DNA of 64,000 nucleotides from Halanaerobium salsuginis (GCF_900114545.1 NZ_FOTI01000009.1:1-64000), one strand, 5' to 3'; shown: positions 38,231-46,674, counted from the stretch's first letter. The notes: generated from the sequence alone by a model not told the origin. Made by a program: numbers and translations.

Positions 38231-38422
38231 AGATTTGTTTTAGCCAATATAGTTATTTTTAGTTAGAAAACCCCCTTGCAAAATTTTAACAGCTAATTAT
38301 AAGCAAATTTATAAATCAGAGGGTAATAGATTTTATAATTAAAATATCAGATAACTAAAAATAACTAAAGCTTTCCCTACTTGTTTCTCCTACCGTATTA
38401 CCATGCTACCAGTTATTTAATT
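38231..38422 (-). promoter_or_regulatory. Structured attenuator-type leader RNA of the amino-acid importer
   Basis: From the start at about 38422 the minus-strand leader contains five UAG triplets within its first 60 bases. It also contains a 16-base segment at 38367-38352, UAGUUAUUUUUAGUUA, that is perfectly complementary to 38265-38250. Such pairing competes with, or presents, the UAG triplets. HutP proteins bind NAG triplets to prevent termination, and a HutP homologue is encoded immediately upstream. T-box and common riboswitch motifs are absent. The regulatory link is inference. Confidence 0.6.
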
Positions 38423-38428
38423 TTCTTT

Positions 38429-38458
38429 ATTATACTATTAGTGATCTGCTTTTGTCAA
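38429..38458 (-). promoter_or_regulatory. Consensus promoter of the amino-acid importer operon
   Basis: On the minus strand a perfect TTGACA (38458-38453) and a perfect TATAAT (38434-38429) are separated by 18 bases. It lies just past the stop codon of the HutP-like gene, so the importer has its own transcript. Confidence 0.88.
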
Positions 38459-38468
38459 CTTAGTTTAG

Positions 38469-38876
38469 TTATAAAGAACGATGACTTAGCCCAACAGTAA
38501 CTTCATTTAAATTAAACATACCAACTCCGAAGAAGACGGCTACAACCATATGTTCACCACTGCGGGCAATTCCTATTTTACCCCCGACATTTAATCCCAT
38601 AGTTCGCGGCATGATTTGAGCTATTGCATCATGAGCAGCACCTGCAACAGCACCTTGAGCTACATGAGATTCATCAATGATATTCTCCCGTTTAGCAGCT
38701 ATAACAGCCCTTTCGATGATTTCTGGAATTGATTTATTGAATTCACCACCAAAATCAACAGCAGCAGTATTTATATTATCAGCTGCAAATTCTTTTTTTA
38801 ATTTTTTCTCTTCACTTCTAGTTGAAATTGACATCTTAATAGCAGCTTTAGCAGTTTCAAGGCTATTATGTTTCAT
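38469..38876 (-). CDS. HutP-like RNA-binding antiterminator homologue
   Basis: A 135-residue protein matching the HutP family, whose B. subtilis member binds histidine and Mg2+ and then UAG-type triplets in the hut mRNA to stop termination. Segments in family order are IIDESHVAQGAVAGAAHDAI, then MPRTMGLNVGGKIGIARSGE, then HMVVAVFFGVGMFN and EVTVGLSH at the end. Compared from memory with B. subtilis HutP, the first metal-binding His (SH of DESH) is kept, but the positions of His77 and His138 appear as Gly and Leu, so ligand or metal use may differ. No hut catabolic genes are present. AGAGGAGGAATAA precedes ATG. The next gene downstream is an attenuated amino-acid importer. Confidence 0.82.
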   Translation of the reverse strand: MKHNSLETAKAAIKMSISTRSEEKKLKKEFAADNINTAAVDFGGEFNKSIPEIIERAVIAAKRENIIDESHVAQGAVAGAAHDAIAQIMPRTMGLNVGGKIGIARSGEHMVVAVFFGVGMFNLNEVTVGLSHRSL

Positions 38877-39041
38877 TATTTATTCCTCCTCTGGAATTTA
38901 TAATTTAATTATAACAAAATTTTATCGCAAAATAAATGTTAATTGAGCTAGACTGCCAACTTGCATTGCTGATAAGATTATTTTATAATAAATAATATTA
39001 GTTAATAGTTAAGCTTTGTTTTTTGTCTGGAGATGATTTGA

Positions 39042-39587
39042 ATTAATATTATTTTAGTTGCACTGGCATTGGCTCTTGACGCTGCAGGAGTTACAATGGC
39101 AATCGGATGTGGCACCAAAACTGATTTATGGGATAAGTTTAAAGTTATTCTTTCTTTTGGTATTTTTCAATTTGTTTTTGCTTTACTGGGTGGTTTAATT
39201 GGTAATTATATAAACTATAATCTTTTTGCTATTTCTAATTATTTTAGTGGTACAGTGATTTTTTTATTAGGTATGTTTCTAGTTAAAGAAGGTTATAAAA
39301 ATGGTGAGGAATGTATTTATCGTCAATTAAATAACTGGACAGTAGTTATTCTAGGGATAAGTGTTAGTATTGATGCTTTAGGAGTCGGCTTTTCTTTATT
39401 ATTTAAATGGAATTATATTTTTATTTTTAAGGATGCTGTGGTAATTGGTTTAATTGCTGCATTAATTACAGCTATAGCATTTAAATTGGTTGAATATATA
39501 AAAAGATTTTCTCTGGTAGAGAAATATGCGGATTATCTAGGAGGAATAATTTTAATTTTAATTGGACTTAATATTTTCTTTTCTTAG
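39042..39587 (+). CDS. MntP/YtaF-like membrane exporter, possible ATT start
   Basis: A protein of about 181 residues with six membrane helices in two repeats, each with the conserved Asp motif: ALALALDAAGVTMAIG near the N-terminus and GISVSIDALGVGFSL after the middle. These are hallmarks of the DUF204 family, which includes the Mn2+ exporter MntP and the sporulation protein YtaF. The first canonical start, TTG 39069, would cut away half of helix 1. The frame remains open up to a TGA at 39039, and ATT at 39042 lies 6-8 bases after TGGAGATG. I therefore place the start at ATT, with moderate certainty. It is followed by a strong terminator. Confidence 0.78.
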   Translation: MNIILVALALALDAAGVTMAIGCGTKTDLWDKFKVILSFGIFQFVFALLGGLIGNYINYNLFAISNYFSGTVIFLLGMFLVKEGYKNGEECIYRQLNNWTVVILGISVSIDALGVGFSLLFKWNYIFIFKDAVVIGLIAALITAIAFKLVEYIKRFSLVEKYADYLGGIILILIGLNIFFS

Positions 39588-39638
39588 TCTAGATTTTATC
39601 AAAATAAAATTAAACTTAAATTTAATATTTTTTAAAGG

Positions 39639-39669
39639 AACAGACCAGCATTTTAATGCTGGTCTGTTT
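39639..39669. terminator. Bidirectional terminator between mntP-like and methyltransferase genes
   Basis: AACAGACCAGCATT pairs with AATGCTGGTCTGTT. Runs of A and T on both sides suit both converging transcripts. Confidence 0.88.
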
Positions 39670-39731
39670 AATTATCTAAATATAAAATAAGCTTTTTTAA
39701 CTGAACAGCTTATTTAGTTTTATTTACTGAC

Positions 39732-40895
39732 TTATTTACTTAGTAAAGAAACTACTTCTAAATGTTTAGTATGAGGGAACATATCAATTGCTTTAAATTT
39801 CTGCAGCTGATAGTTATGAAGTTTAAATTCTACTAAATCACGAGCTAGACTTTTAGGATTGCAGGAAATATAGATAATCTCTTTACTTCCAAAAGCAGCA
39901 ATCTTATTTAATGCTTTTGGATTAATTCCTGGCCGCGGTGGATCAAGAATGATTAGATCAGCTTTTTCTTCAAGTTTATCGATTTCAGTTAAAACATCAC
40001 CAGCTAAGTAAGTGGCATTTTTAATTTGATTTAAACTGGCATTTTCAACTGCCTGTTGAACAGCCTGTTTATCAATTTCTATTCCATAAATTGCTTTTGC
40101 ATGTTCAGCTATTGTTTGTGAAATAGTACCTGCCCCACAGTAAAGATCATAAATTATTTTTTCAGATTGGCTATTAATATATTTAGCAGCAGATTGATAG
40201 AGAATTTCTGCTCCTTTGGTATTTGTCTGAAAAAAGGAGAGCGAATTAACTTTAAATTTTTTATCTAGTAGTTTTTCATAAAAATAATTTCTACCTGAAT
40301 ATATTTTTAGTTTATCACAATTTACCTGATCAGAATAACCATCATTAATAGTTTGCACAAATCCAACTAATTTTCCTTTTAGATTTAAGTTGTTAAGTTT
40401 TTCTGAAAGCTGAGAAAAATCATGCTGATTTTGACTGGTAGTTATTAAATTAGCAATTACTTCTCCTGTATTAATTCCTTTACGAATAATTAAGTTTCTT
40501 AAAAATCCAGTTCTTCTTTTAATGTGATATTTTTTAAAATCGTGTTTACGGCAATAATTTAATATAGTAGTTAAAATATCTCTAAAATCTTGGTCTACTA
40601 ATAAGCAGTTATCAACTGTGATTACATCAAATCTTTTGCCACGGGGATGCATGCCAAGCTGCAATTCCCCATCTTTTTTTAAATCACCAAAACTAAACTC
40701 CATATTATTTCGATAGCCAAAAATATCAGGGCTTGCTAAAATCCCCTGATAATTATCAATTGCTAAATTTTGTTCTTTGAAAATATCTAACAGCATGGTT
40801 TCTTTAGCAGCCAGCTGTTTAGTATAAGGCGTTTCTTGTTGGGAACAGCCACCACAGTTTTGATAATGTACGCAGGGTGCAGTATTTTTATTCAA
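39732..40895 (-). CDS. 23S rRNA m5U methyltransferase, RlmD/RumA family
   Basis: A 387-residue SAM-dependent uracil-5-methyltransferase. The N-terminus holds the iron-sulfur-type cluster CVHYQNCGGCSQQ; downstream are YDLYCGAGTISQTIAEHA (SAM site), IILDPPRPGINPKAL and the nucleophile in IIYISCNPKSLARDL. It is shorter than typical RlmCD (about 450 residues) because the N-terminal TRAM domain is missing and the protein begins right at the Cys cluster. The specific uracil modified (747, 1939 or tRNA 54) is not deducible. TTG 40895 follows AAGGAGGA. It lies 13 bases after the NSS transporter gene on the same strand. Confidence 0.9.
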   Translation of the reverse strand: MNKNTAPCVHYQNCGGCSQQETPYTKQLAAKETMLLDIFKEQNLAIDNYQGILASPDIFGYRNNMEFSFGDLKKDGELQLGMHPRGKRFDVITVDNCLLVDQDFRDILTTILNYCRKHDFKKYHIKRRTGFLRNLIIRKGINTGEVIANLITTSQNQHDFSQLSEKLNNLNLKGKLVGFVQTINDGYSDQVNCDKLKIYSGRNYFYEKLLDKKFKVNSLSFFQTNTKGAEILYQSAAKYINSQSEKIIYDLYCGAGTISQTIAEHAKAIYGIEIDKQAVQQAVENASLNQIKNATYLAGDVLTEIDKLEEKADLIILDPPRPGINPKALNKIAAFGSKEIIYISCNPKSLARDLVEFKLHNYQLQKFKAIDMFPHTKHLEVVSLLSK

Positions 40896-40908
40896 ATTAT
40901 ATCCTCCT

Positions 40909-42237
40909 TCAGGATAAAGTTTTCCAGATGCTTATTAACATAATTGCCAGTACAGCTAGAGGAACTATATATTTTAAAAGAATTTCATAAATCAGCCCGA
41001 TTTTTAACCGACTATTTTGATTTGCTTCAATTGCAGCCTGTTTACTACCCCAGATATGACCAACGAAAATAGCTGTTAAAATACCACCTGCTGGTAAAAA
41101 GATAGTATTAGTTATCCAGTCATAGCTGTCAAGGAGATTCATTCCAAGAAAATTAATTGTAGCTAATTTACTATAACCCAGTAGAGGTGGGATTCCAACT
41201 AAGAAAATTAATAAGCCAACTAAATAAGAAGCTTTTTTACGTGACCAGCTATATTCATCAACTAAGAAAGCAACTACAACTTCAAGCATCGAAATAGATG
41301 ATGTTAAAGCAGCTATAGTAAGCAGCACAAAAAATATTAGAGAAAAAAAGTTACCAAAAGGCATTTTAGTAAATACAGCTGGTAAAGTTATAAAAGTTAG
41401 ACCTGGGCCAGAGGCTGGATCAAATCCAAAAGAAAAAACAGCCGGGAAAATTGCAAAACCTGCCAGTAAAGCAACCAGAGTATCAAAAATAATTACGTAA
41501 ACTGCACTTTCAGTAATACTTTCTTTTTTATTTAAATAACTACCATAAGTAATCATTGCTCCCATGCCCAGACTTAGAGTGAAGAAGGCCTGTGAGATTG
41601 CATCAGCAAAAGTTTGTAATGTTATTTCTGAAAAGTCAGGTTTAAGATAAAAACTTAAACCTCTGGCGGCTCCATTTAAAGTTAATGATCGAAAGATTAG
41701 TAAAATAATAATTATAAATAAAATTGGCATTAAATATTTAACTAACTTTTGAATACCATTAACAATTCCAGCTCCAATTACTACTACAGTTAACAGCATA
41801 AAAACACCATGCCAGAAGATTGGTTGAACAAGACTGCCAATATGCTGCTCAAATAGCTGGGGAAAATTATTATTTGCAGTAAAAGTTAATGATTTAAATA
41901 TATAGGACATTCCCCAGCCAGCAACTACTGAATAATAACTTAAAATAACAAAACCGGAAAGCACCCCCAATGCTCCTACTAAAGGCCAGCCTGTATTAGG
42001 AGCTATTTTTTTAAAAGCTCCGATTGGATTTTTAGCTGTTGTTCTTCCTAGAGACATTTCTGAAACTAAAATTGGGTAGCCAAGCAGAGTAATTGCAGCT
42101 AAATAGATTAAAATAAAAATTGCGCCGCCATTTGTTCCAGTTACAAAAGGAAAGCGCCAAATATTACCTAGTCCGATTGCTGAACCAGAAGCAGCTAGAA
42201 TAAAACCCAGCCGTGATGTCCAATTTTCTCTCTCCAT
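40909..42237 (-). CDS. Na+-dependent NSS-family transporter (first copy)
   Basis: A 442-residue neurotransmitter:sodium symporter-type protein with about eleven helices, like bacterial LeuT/MhsT relatives. The N-terminus RLGFILAASGSAIGLGNIWR with FPFVTGTNGGAIFIL forms the Na+ and substrate site of helix 1, and YYSVVAGWGMSYIFKS is helix 3. Substrates in this family are amino acids; the exact one is unknown. It is divergent from a second NSS gene at 42649 and is co-directional with the methyltransferase gene 13 bases downstream. Confidence 0.93.
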   Translation of the reverse strand: MERENWTSRLGFILAASGSAIGLGNIWRFPFVTGTNGGAIFILIYLAAITLLGYPILVSEMSLGRTTAKNPIGAFKKIAPNTGWPLVGALGVLSGFVILSYYSVVAGWGMSYIFKSLTFTANNNFPQLFEQHIGSLVQPIFWHGVFMLLTVVVIGAGIVNGIQKLVKYLMPILFIIIILLIFRSLTLNGAARGLSFYLKPDFSEITLQTFADAISQAFFTLSLGMGAMITYGSYLNKKESITESAVYVIIFDTLVALLAGFAIFPAVFSFGFDPASGPGLTFITLPAVFTKMPFGNFFSLIFFVLLTIAALTSSISMLEVVVAFLVDEYSWSRKKASYLVGLLIFLVGIPPLLGYSKLATINFLGMNLLDSYDWITNTIFLPAGGILTAIFVGHIWGSKQAAIEANQNSRLKIGLIYEILLKYIVPLAVLAIMLISIWKTLS

Positions 42238-42277
42238 AATTTACTTCCTCCCTATTTTTATTAAACTTACCTGATCT

Positions 42278-42306
42278 ATTTTATCATATTACTTTAAGGC
42301 CATCAA
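42278..42306 (-). promoter_or_regulatory. Promoter of the first NSS transporter gene
   Basis: On the minus strand TTGATG (42306-42301) and TAAAAT (42283-42278) are spaced by 17 bases, 41 bases before the start codon. Confidence 0.65.
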
Positions 42307-42400
42307 TGCTTGTTGATTTTTAGGAGGTTTGCTTGGCTTAATTTTGAGTTTTTTTATTGCAAGCTAAAGCCAGGTAAAAAATTTATTTCTAAACTAAAAG

Positions 42401-42430
42401 CTGGAATTTATTGCAGATATTTGTTATAAT
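42401..42430 (+). promoter_or_regulatory. Candidate promoter of the second NSS transporter gene
   Basis: A perfect TATAAT lies at 42425-42430, with a weak CTGGAA 18 bases upstream. It implies a leader of about 210 bases. Confidence 0.5.
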
Positions 42431-42435
42431 ACATT

Positions 42436-42640
42436 CAACCTGATTAGTTGAGTACAGGGATACTAGTATAGCTGTTTATTCTAGTAATTTAGTAATAATA
42501 AACTTAATCAAGTAGCTTAAGCTGTATTAGTAGCAGGAGAGAGTTTAGTACTTTAAGTTGAAATATAGTTTAGATTTAGTTAAGTTTAGCTGAGCCATCA
42601 GGTAAAAAAGTATTTAGGTGAGTAGAAAAGGAGAGAGGGA
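42436..42640 (+). promoter_or_regulatory. NAG-triplet-rich leader of the second NSS transporter
   Basis: The untranslated leader is packed with NAG triplets, about thirty in 205 bases. Regularly spaced groups are UAG-N2-GAG-N2-CAG near 42443-42455, and UAG-N2-UAG-N3-UAG-N2-AAG-N2-UAG-N2-GAG near 42568-42594. TRAP binds (G/U)AG triplets 2-3 bases apart and HutP binds NAG triplets, so this is a candidate protein-binding leader. No terminator is seen, which would favour translational control. AT-rich composition makes some TAG triplets expected by chance. Confidence 0.4.
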
Positions 42641-42648
42641 GGAAAACG

Positions 42649-44124
42649 ATGGAAGAACAACGTGATCAATGGGGAAGTAGATTAGGTTTTATTTTAGCAA
42701 CAATTGGTTCAGCAGTAGGTTTAGGAAATATCTGGCGCTTTTCATATCAGGCTTATGAAAATGGAGGAGGAGCATTTTTATTCCCGTATATTTTTGCTCT
42801 ATTAACAGCTGGAATTCCTTTGTTATTACTTGAAATGGGGTTTGGTTTTTTTACCAGAAATTCAGCACCCAGTTCATTTAGAAAAATAGGCAAAAAGTAC
42901 GAATGGATTGGCTGGTGGTCAATCTTAATTGCTTTTGTAGTTACAGTTTATTATATAGTTATTATTGCCTGGAGTTTATTATTTGTATTTCAATCATTTT
43001 CTCTAGGATGGACTGCTGATCCAGAGGGCTTTTTCTTTAATGATTTTCTAAACTTTTCTGGCAGTGCTTTTCAGCTTGGAGGAATTCAGTGGAAAATATT
43101 CTTTGCCTTATTAGCTGTCTGGCTGATTAATTATTCTATTATAGCAGGTGGAGTTGAAAAAGGAATAGAAAAGGCCAGTAAGATATTTATGCCTTTACTT
43201 GCTATTATGGTATTAATAATTGTTTTTCGGGGACTAACTTTACCTGGAGCAGTGGAAGGAGTTAAGGCTTTTATTACACCTGATTTTTCTAAAATACTTG
43301 ATTGGCAAATCTGGGTAGGGGCTTATGGTCAAATATTTTATACTTTAAGTCTTGGATTTGGTATTATGATAGCTTATTCTAGTTATTTACCTAAGAAGTC
43401 AGATGTAATTAAAAATGGAGTAATTGCTGGTTTCTCAAATAGTGTTTTTAGTATAATTGTTGGTTTTGGTGTTTTTGGTATTTTAGGCTATATGGCTAAT
43501 CAACAGGGAGTAGCAATAGCTGATGTAGCAACTTCTGGAATTGGTCTGGCTTTTATTGCTTTTCCTAAAGCAATAAACTTATTGCCGGGAATACCGCAGT
43601 TATTTGGCTTTGCTTTTTTCTTGTCTTTAACTATTGCAGGTTTGTCATCTAGTATTTCATTAATTGAATCAGTTGTATCTTCTTTAATTGATAATTTTAA
43701 TTTAAGCAGAAAACAGGCTGTTACTTTAGTTTGTGTAGTAGGATTTTTATTTGGAGTTCCTTTTGTAACAAGTGGAGGTTTAGCAATACTTGATATCGTT
43801 GACCATTTTGTTAATATCTTTGGTTTACTTGTGGTAGGTATTGTAGAAATGTTTGTTTTAAGTTATGTCTTTGATTTGAACAAAATTAAAGATAATATGA
43901 ATAAAAGTTCTGATCTTCAGGTTGGCTCAGGCTGGACTGCAATGATTAAAATAGTAGCACCTATATTTATTGGGATTGGTTTAATTCAGAACACTATTTC
44001 GGAAGTTAGTTCTGCCTACGGTAACTATCCCCAGGGAGAGCTGTTTACTTTTGGTTGGTTTGTAGTAGTTCTACTGCTTGTGGTAGCAATTATTATTGGT
44101 AAAAAGAGTAGTAATCGAATTTAG
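42649..44124 (+). CDS. Na+-dependent NSS-family transporter (second copy)
   Basis: A 491-residue paralogue of the divergent gene at 40909. The conserved N-terminus is RLGFILATIGSAVGLGNIWR followed by FSYQAYENGGGAFLFPYIFA, with YSSYLPKKSDVIKNG and SGGLAILDIVDHFVN further on. It has an extra C-terminal helix relative to the first copy. It should import an amino acid with Na+, suited to a saline habitat. The long NAG-rich leader hints at regulation by an amino-acid-sensing RNA-binding protein. GAGAGAGGGAGG precedes the ATG. Confidence 0.93.
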   Translation: MEEQRDQWGSRLGFILATIGSAVGLGNIWRFSYQAYENGGGAFLFPYIFALLTAGIPLLLLEMGFGFFTRNSAPSSFRKIGKKYEWIGWWSILIAFVVTVYYIVIIAWSLLFVFQSFSLGWTADPEGFFFNDFLNFSGSAFQLGGIQWKIFFALLAVWLINYSIIAGGVEKGIEKASKIFMPLLAIMVLIIVFRGLTLPGAVEGVKAFITPDFSKILDWQIWVGAYGQIFYTLSLGFGIMIAYSSYLPKKSDVIKNGVIAGFSNSVFSIIVGFGVFGILGYMANQQGVAIADVATSGIGLAFIAFPKAINLLPGIPQLFGFAFFLSLTIAGLSSSISLIESVVSSLIDNFNLSRKQAVTLVCVVGFLFGVPFVTSGGLAILDIVDHFVNIFGLLVVGIVEMFVLSYVFDLNKIKDNMNKSSDLQVGSGWTAMIKIVAPIFIGIGLIQNTISEVSSAYGNYPQGELFTFGWFVVVLLLVVAIIIGKKSSNRI

Positions 44125-44132
44125 GTTAATTT

Positions 44133-44168
44133 AAAAAAAGCTATCTCAAGCTTGAGATAGCTTTTTTT
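44133..44168. terminator. Intrinsic terminator after the second NSS transporter
   Basis: A perfect palindrome, AGCTATCTCAAG and CTTGAGATAGCT, is flanked by seven A and seven T residues, so it can work in both directions. Confidence 0.92.
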
Positions 44169-44262
44169 CTATTTTAAAATATTGTATAATTATTGAAGAC
44201 AAAGCTTTTTTACTAATATTTAAAAATAGGTAACTTTTAATTTATAAGGGAGTCGATTAGTT

Positions 44263-44763
44263 ATGGAAGAAATTTTTAGAAGAAGAAGTATTCGCAAATA
44301 TCATCCCAAAAAAGTTGAAACTGCTAAAATAAAGCGCTTAATTGAAGCAGCAGTTGCTGCTCCGTCAGCAGGAAATGAACAGCCCTGGCATTTCATTATA
44401 ATTAAAGAAAGAGGGCGGCTTGATAAGCTATCTGAAATACATCCTTATGCTAAGATGTTAAAAGAGGCTCCACTAGCGATAGCTGTCTGTGGTGACCCTG
44501 CTCAGGAGAGATATGATGGCTTCTGGGTCCAGGACTGTGCTGCAGCAACCCAAAATATTCTTTTAGAAGCAGTTGCACTTGATTTAGGTGCTGTCTGGTT
44601 GAGTGGTTATCCAGGTCAGCCTCGCGAAAGAGATGTTAGTAATTTTTTAGAACTACCAGAAGGAATTAAGACTCTTTCATTAATTGCAATTGGTTATCCA
44701 GCTGAAGAGAAAGGAAAAACTAATCGTTATCGAGAGGAAATTGTTCATCAAGAAAAATGGTAA
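44263..44763 (+). CDS. Nitroreductase-family flavoprotein
   Basis: A 166-residue FMN-dependent oxidoreductase. The N-terminal FMN-binding signature RRRSIRKYHPKKVE is followed by IEAAVAAPSAGNEQPWHFII. VQDCAAATQNILLEAVALDL and LSLIAIGYPAEEK complete the fold. It is a short single-domain member; the substrate cannot be assigned. The PHP-domain gene begins 17 bases downstream. Confidence 0.92.
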   Translation: MEEIFRRRSIRKYHPKKVETAKIKRLIEAAVAAPSAGNEQPWHFIIIKERGRLDKLSEIHPYAKMLKEAPLAIAVCGDPAQERYDGFWVQDCAAATQNILLEAVALDLGAVWLSGYPGQPRERDVSNFLELPEGIKTLSLIAIGYPAEEKGKTNRYREEIVHQEKW

Positions 44764-44780
44764 ATTAGGAGAGCTCAAGT

Positions 44781-45461
44781 GTGAAAAATCATAATACTGA
44801 ACTACATGCCCATAGCGCTGAAACTAGTCGGTGCGGTTTAGTAGCGGCTGACGAACTGGTTAAAAAGTACAGTGAAGCCGGCTATAGCACTGTTGTTTTA
44901 ACTGATCATTATTATGAACGCTTTTTTGTCAAGTTTAGGCAGCAAAGCTGGTCAGAAAAATTAGCAAAATATTTAAAGGGGTATCGAACTGCCTGTCAGA
45001 CAGCAAAGGAAATTGGCTTAAATATTCTTTTAGGATTGGAAATTCGATTTATTAATCAAAAAAATGAATATTTAGTTTATGGTTTAACAGAAAAATTTCT
45101 AAGAGAAAATCCAGAATTGCATAAAAAGAATTTATCTGAATTAAGAAAATTGGTGGATCAACAGCCAGATCCTGTTTTAATTTTTCAGGCTCATCCTTAT
45201 CGAAGAGGAATGAAACCTGTAGCTATAGATTTGCTAGATGGTCTTGAAGTTTATAATGGCAATCCCCGGCATGACTCTCATAATCAGCAGGCTTTAGCCT
45301 TTGCCAGAGATAATGGTTTAAAGATGGTCTCAGGGTCTGATTTTCATCAGTTGGAAGATCTGGCCCGGGGAGGAATTACTACTGAAAAGGAAATTAAAAA
45401 CAGTAAACAGCTAATTGAAGTCTTAAAAACAAACAATTATCAATTAATTAGTCATGCTTGA
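44781..45461 (+). CDS. PHP-domain phosphoesterase
   Basis: A 226-residue metal-dependent hydrolase of the PHP superfamily. It shows the HxH metal motif at the N-terminus in TELHAHSAETSRCG, the TDHYYERFF motif, FQAHPYR, and the final GSDFHQ. Members act on phosphate esters, such as histidinol phosphate or nucleotides; the substrate is not deducible. GTG 44781 follows TTAGGAGAGC. It is likely co-transcribed with the nitroreductase gene. Confidence 0.88.
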   Translation: MKNHNTELHAHSAETSRCGLVAADELVKKYSEAGYSTVVLTDHYYERFFVKFRQQSWSEKLAKYLKGYRTACQTAKEIGLNILLGLEIRFINQKNEYLVYGLTEKFLRENPELHKKNLSELRKLVDQQPDPVLIFQAHPYRRGMKPVAIDLLDGLEVYNGNPRHDSHNQQALAFARDNGLKMVSGSDFHQLEDLARGGITTEKEIKNSKQLIEVLKTNNYQLISHA

Positions 45462-45491
45462 TTTTTATAATTAGTTATATATTTTTTGAAA

Positions 45492-46559
45492 TTATGATAA
45501 AAAATAGTTAACTATTTTAACTGCTGCCTGACTGATATTGTCTGCATTAATTTCAAGCTGGTAATTAGCAATTTTTTTTTGAGAATTATTATACATTGGA
45601 TCATAATAATTCTCAAATAGCATAGTAATTATATTGTAGAAATTACCATGCTCAGCCTGAACTAAAAGCTCATTGTAATAATTTTTACCGGCCAACTTAA
45701 TTAAATATTTCTTAATAGAAGTTAATGATTCAATTATCTGCTGCTGAAATTCTTTTTGATTGGTTGTAATATCATTAATATATTCTTGGTAGATATTTTT
45801 AACTCTTTTTTCTTGACTGGCTGTGATTAAGATATCTATACTTGACCTCATTTTTTCAACAAAAAATTTAGGCAAAACAGAATTTCCAATTCGTTTGCTT
45901 TCTGCTTCGATAAAAATAATTCCTTCCCCTCTATCTTTGGCATTCAGTTCTTCCCAGAGTAACGATTCAAAATATTTTTGGTTATAAGGTAGACTTAGTC
46001 CAATACTGCCAAAAACTGACCCCCTATGATTAGCAATTGCTTCTAGATCAATAATATTCGCCCCTAATTTTTCCATTTCTTTTAAAATGTAGGTTTTACC
46101 AACTCCAGTGTTACCGTGAAGAACAGCAAGTTCTCCTTCAAATTGGTAGTTAGCCAATTTATTCATAATAAAATGTCGGTAATCTTTATAACCATTTTGT
46201 AAAAGATAAACTTCTATACCAGCCAGCTGAGCAAATTCTGCTAGACTTTTACTACGGAGTCCACCCCTGGCACAAAAAAGAATTATATTTTTCTTCTTTT
46301 GTGAGAGTTCATTGATAGCTTTAATTAACTTAGGCAATTTGGGAGAAACTATTTCCACACCTTTGAGGCGGGCAGCTTTTGGACTTTCTTGTTTATAGAT
46401 TGTACCGATTATTTTTCTTTCAGTATTATCAAGCAGTTCAATATTAACTGCACCTGGTATAGTTGCTTCTTGATATTCAGCACTAGTTCTGACATCTATA
46501 TAAATACTATCTTTTAAAATTCTACTTTCCTGATAAGTTATTATTCTTTCTTTTCTCAT
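45492..46559 (-). CDS. mnmH: tRNA 2-selenouridine synthase
   Basis: A protein of about 355 residues with two domains. The N-terminal rhodanese domain (about 5-130) has IDVRTSAEYQEATIPGAVNI and the catalytic Cys in ILFCARGGLRSKSLAEF. The C-terminal half is a P-loop domain with LHGNTGVGKTYIL. This combination defines MnmH/SelU, which replaces sulfur by selenium in the wobble uridine of some tRNAs using selenophosphate. It therefore implies a selD gene elsewhere. A GTG at 46568 lies inside the ribosome site GAGGTGAGG, so ATG 46559 is the better start. Confidence 0.92.
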   Translation of the reverse strand: MRKERIITYQESRILKDSIYIDVRTSAEYQEATIPGAVNIELLDNTERKIIGTIYKQESPKAARLKGVEIVSPKLPKLIKAINELSQKKKNIILFCARGGLRSKSLAEFAQLAGIEVYLLQNGYKDYRHFIMNKLANYQFEGELAVLHGNTGVGKTYILKEMEKLGANIIDLEAIANHRGSVFGSIGLSLPYNQKYFESLLWEELNAKDRGEGIIFIEAESKRIGNSVLPKFFVEKMRSSIDILITASQEKRVKNIYQEYINDITTNQKEFQQQIIESLTSIKKYLIKLAGKNYYNELLVQAEHGNFYNIITMLFENYYDPMYNNSQKKIANYQLEINADNISQAAVKIVNYFLS

Positions 46560-46674
46560 TAACCTCACCTCTCTATATTTAATTCTATTAAATATTGTAT
46601 CTTAAATTTGATAAAAATTAAACATAACTTTTAGTTAATTGAAGGATTGTCATGAGACTTACTGAACTAGGTAC

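Noticed and set aside
38231-38422. Importer leader as a T-box or classical riboswitch
   Set aside because: None of the conserved T-box, lysine, SAM or cobalamin motifs occur; a HutP-type or unknown leader fits better.
39069-39071. TTG as the start of the MntP-like gene
   Set aside because: It would remove half of the first membrane helix and has no ribosome site; the upstream ATT fits both.
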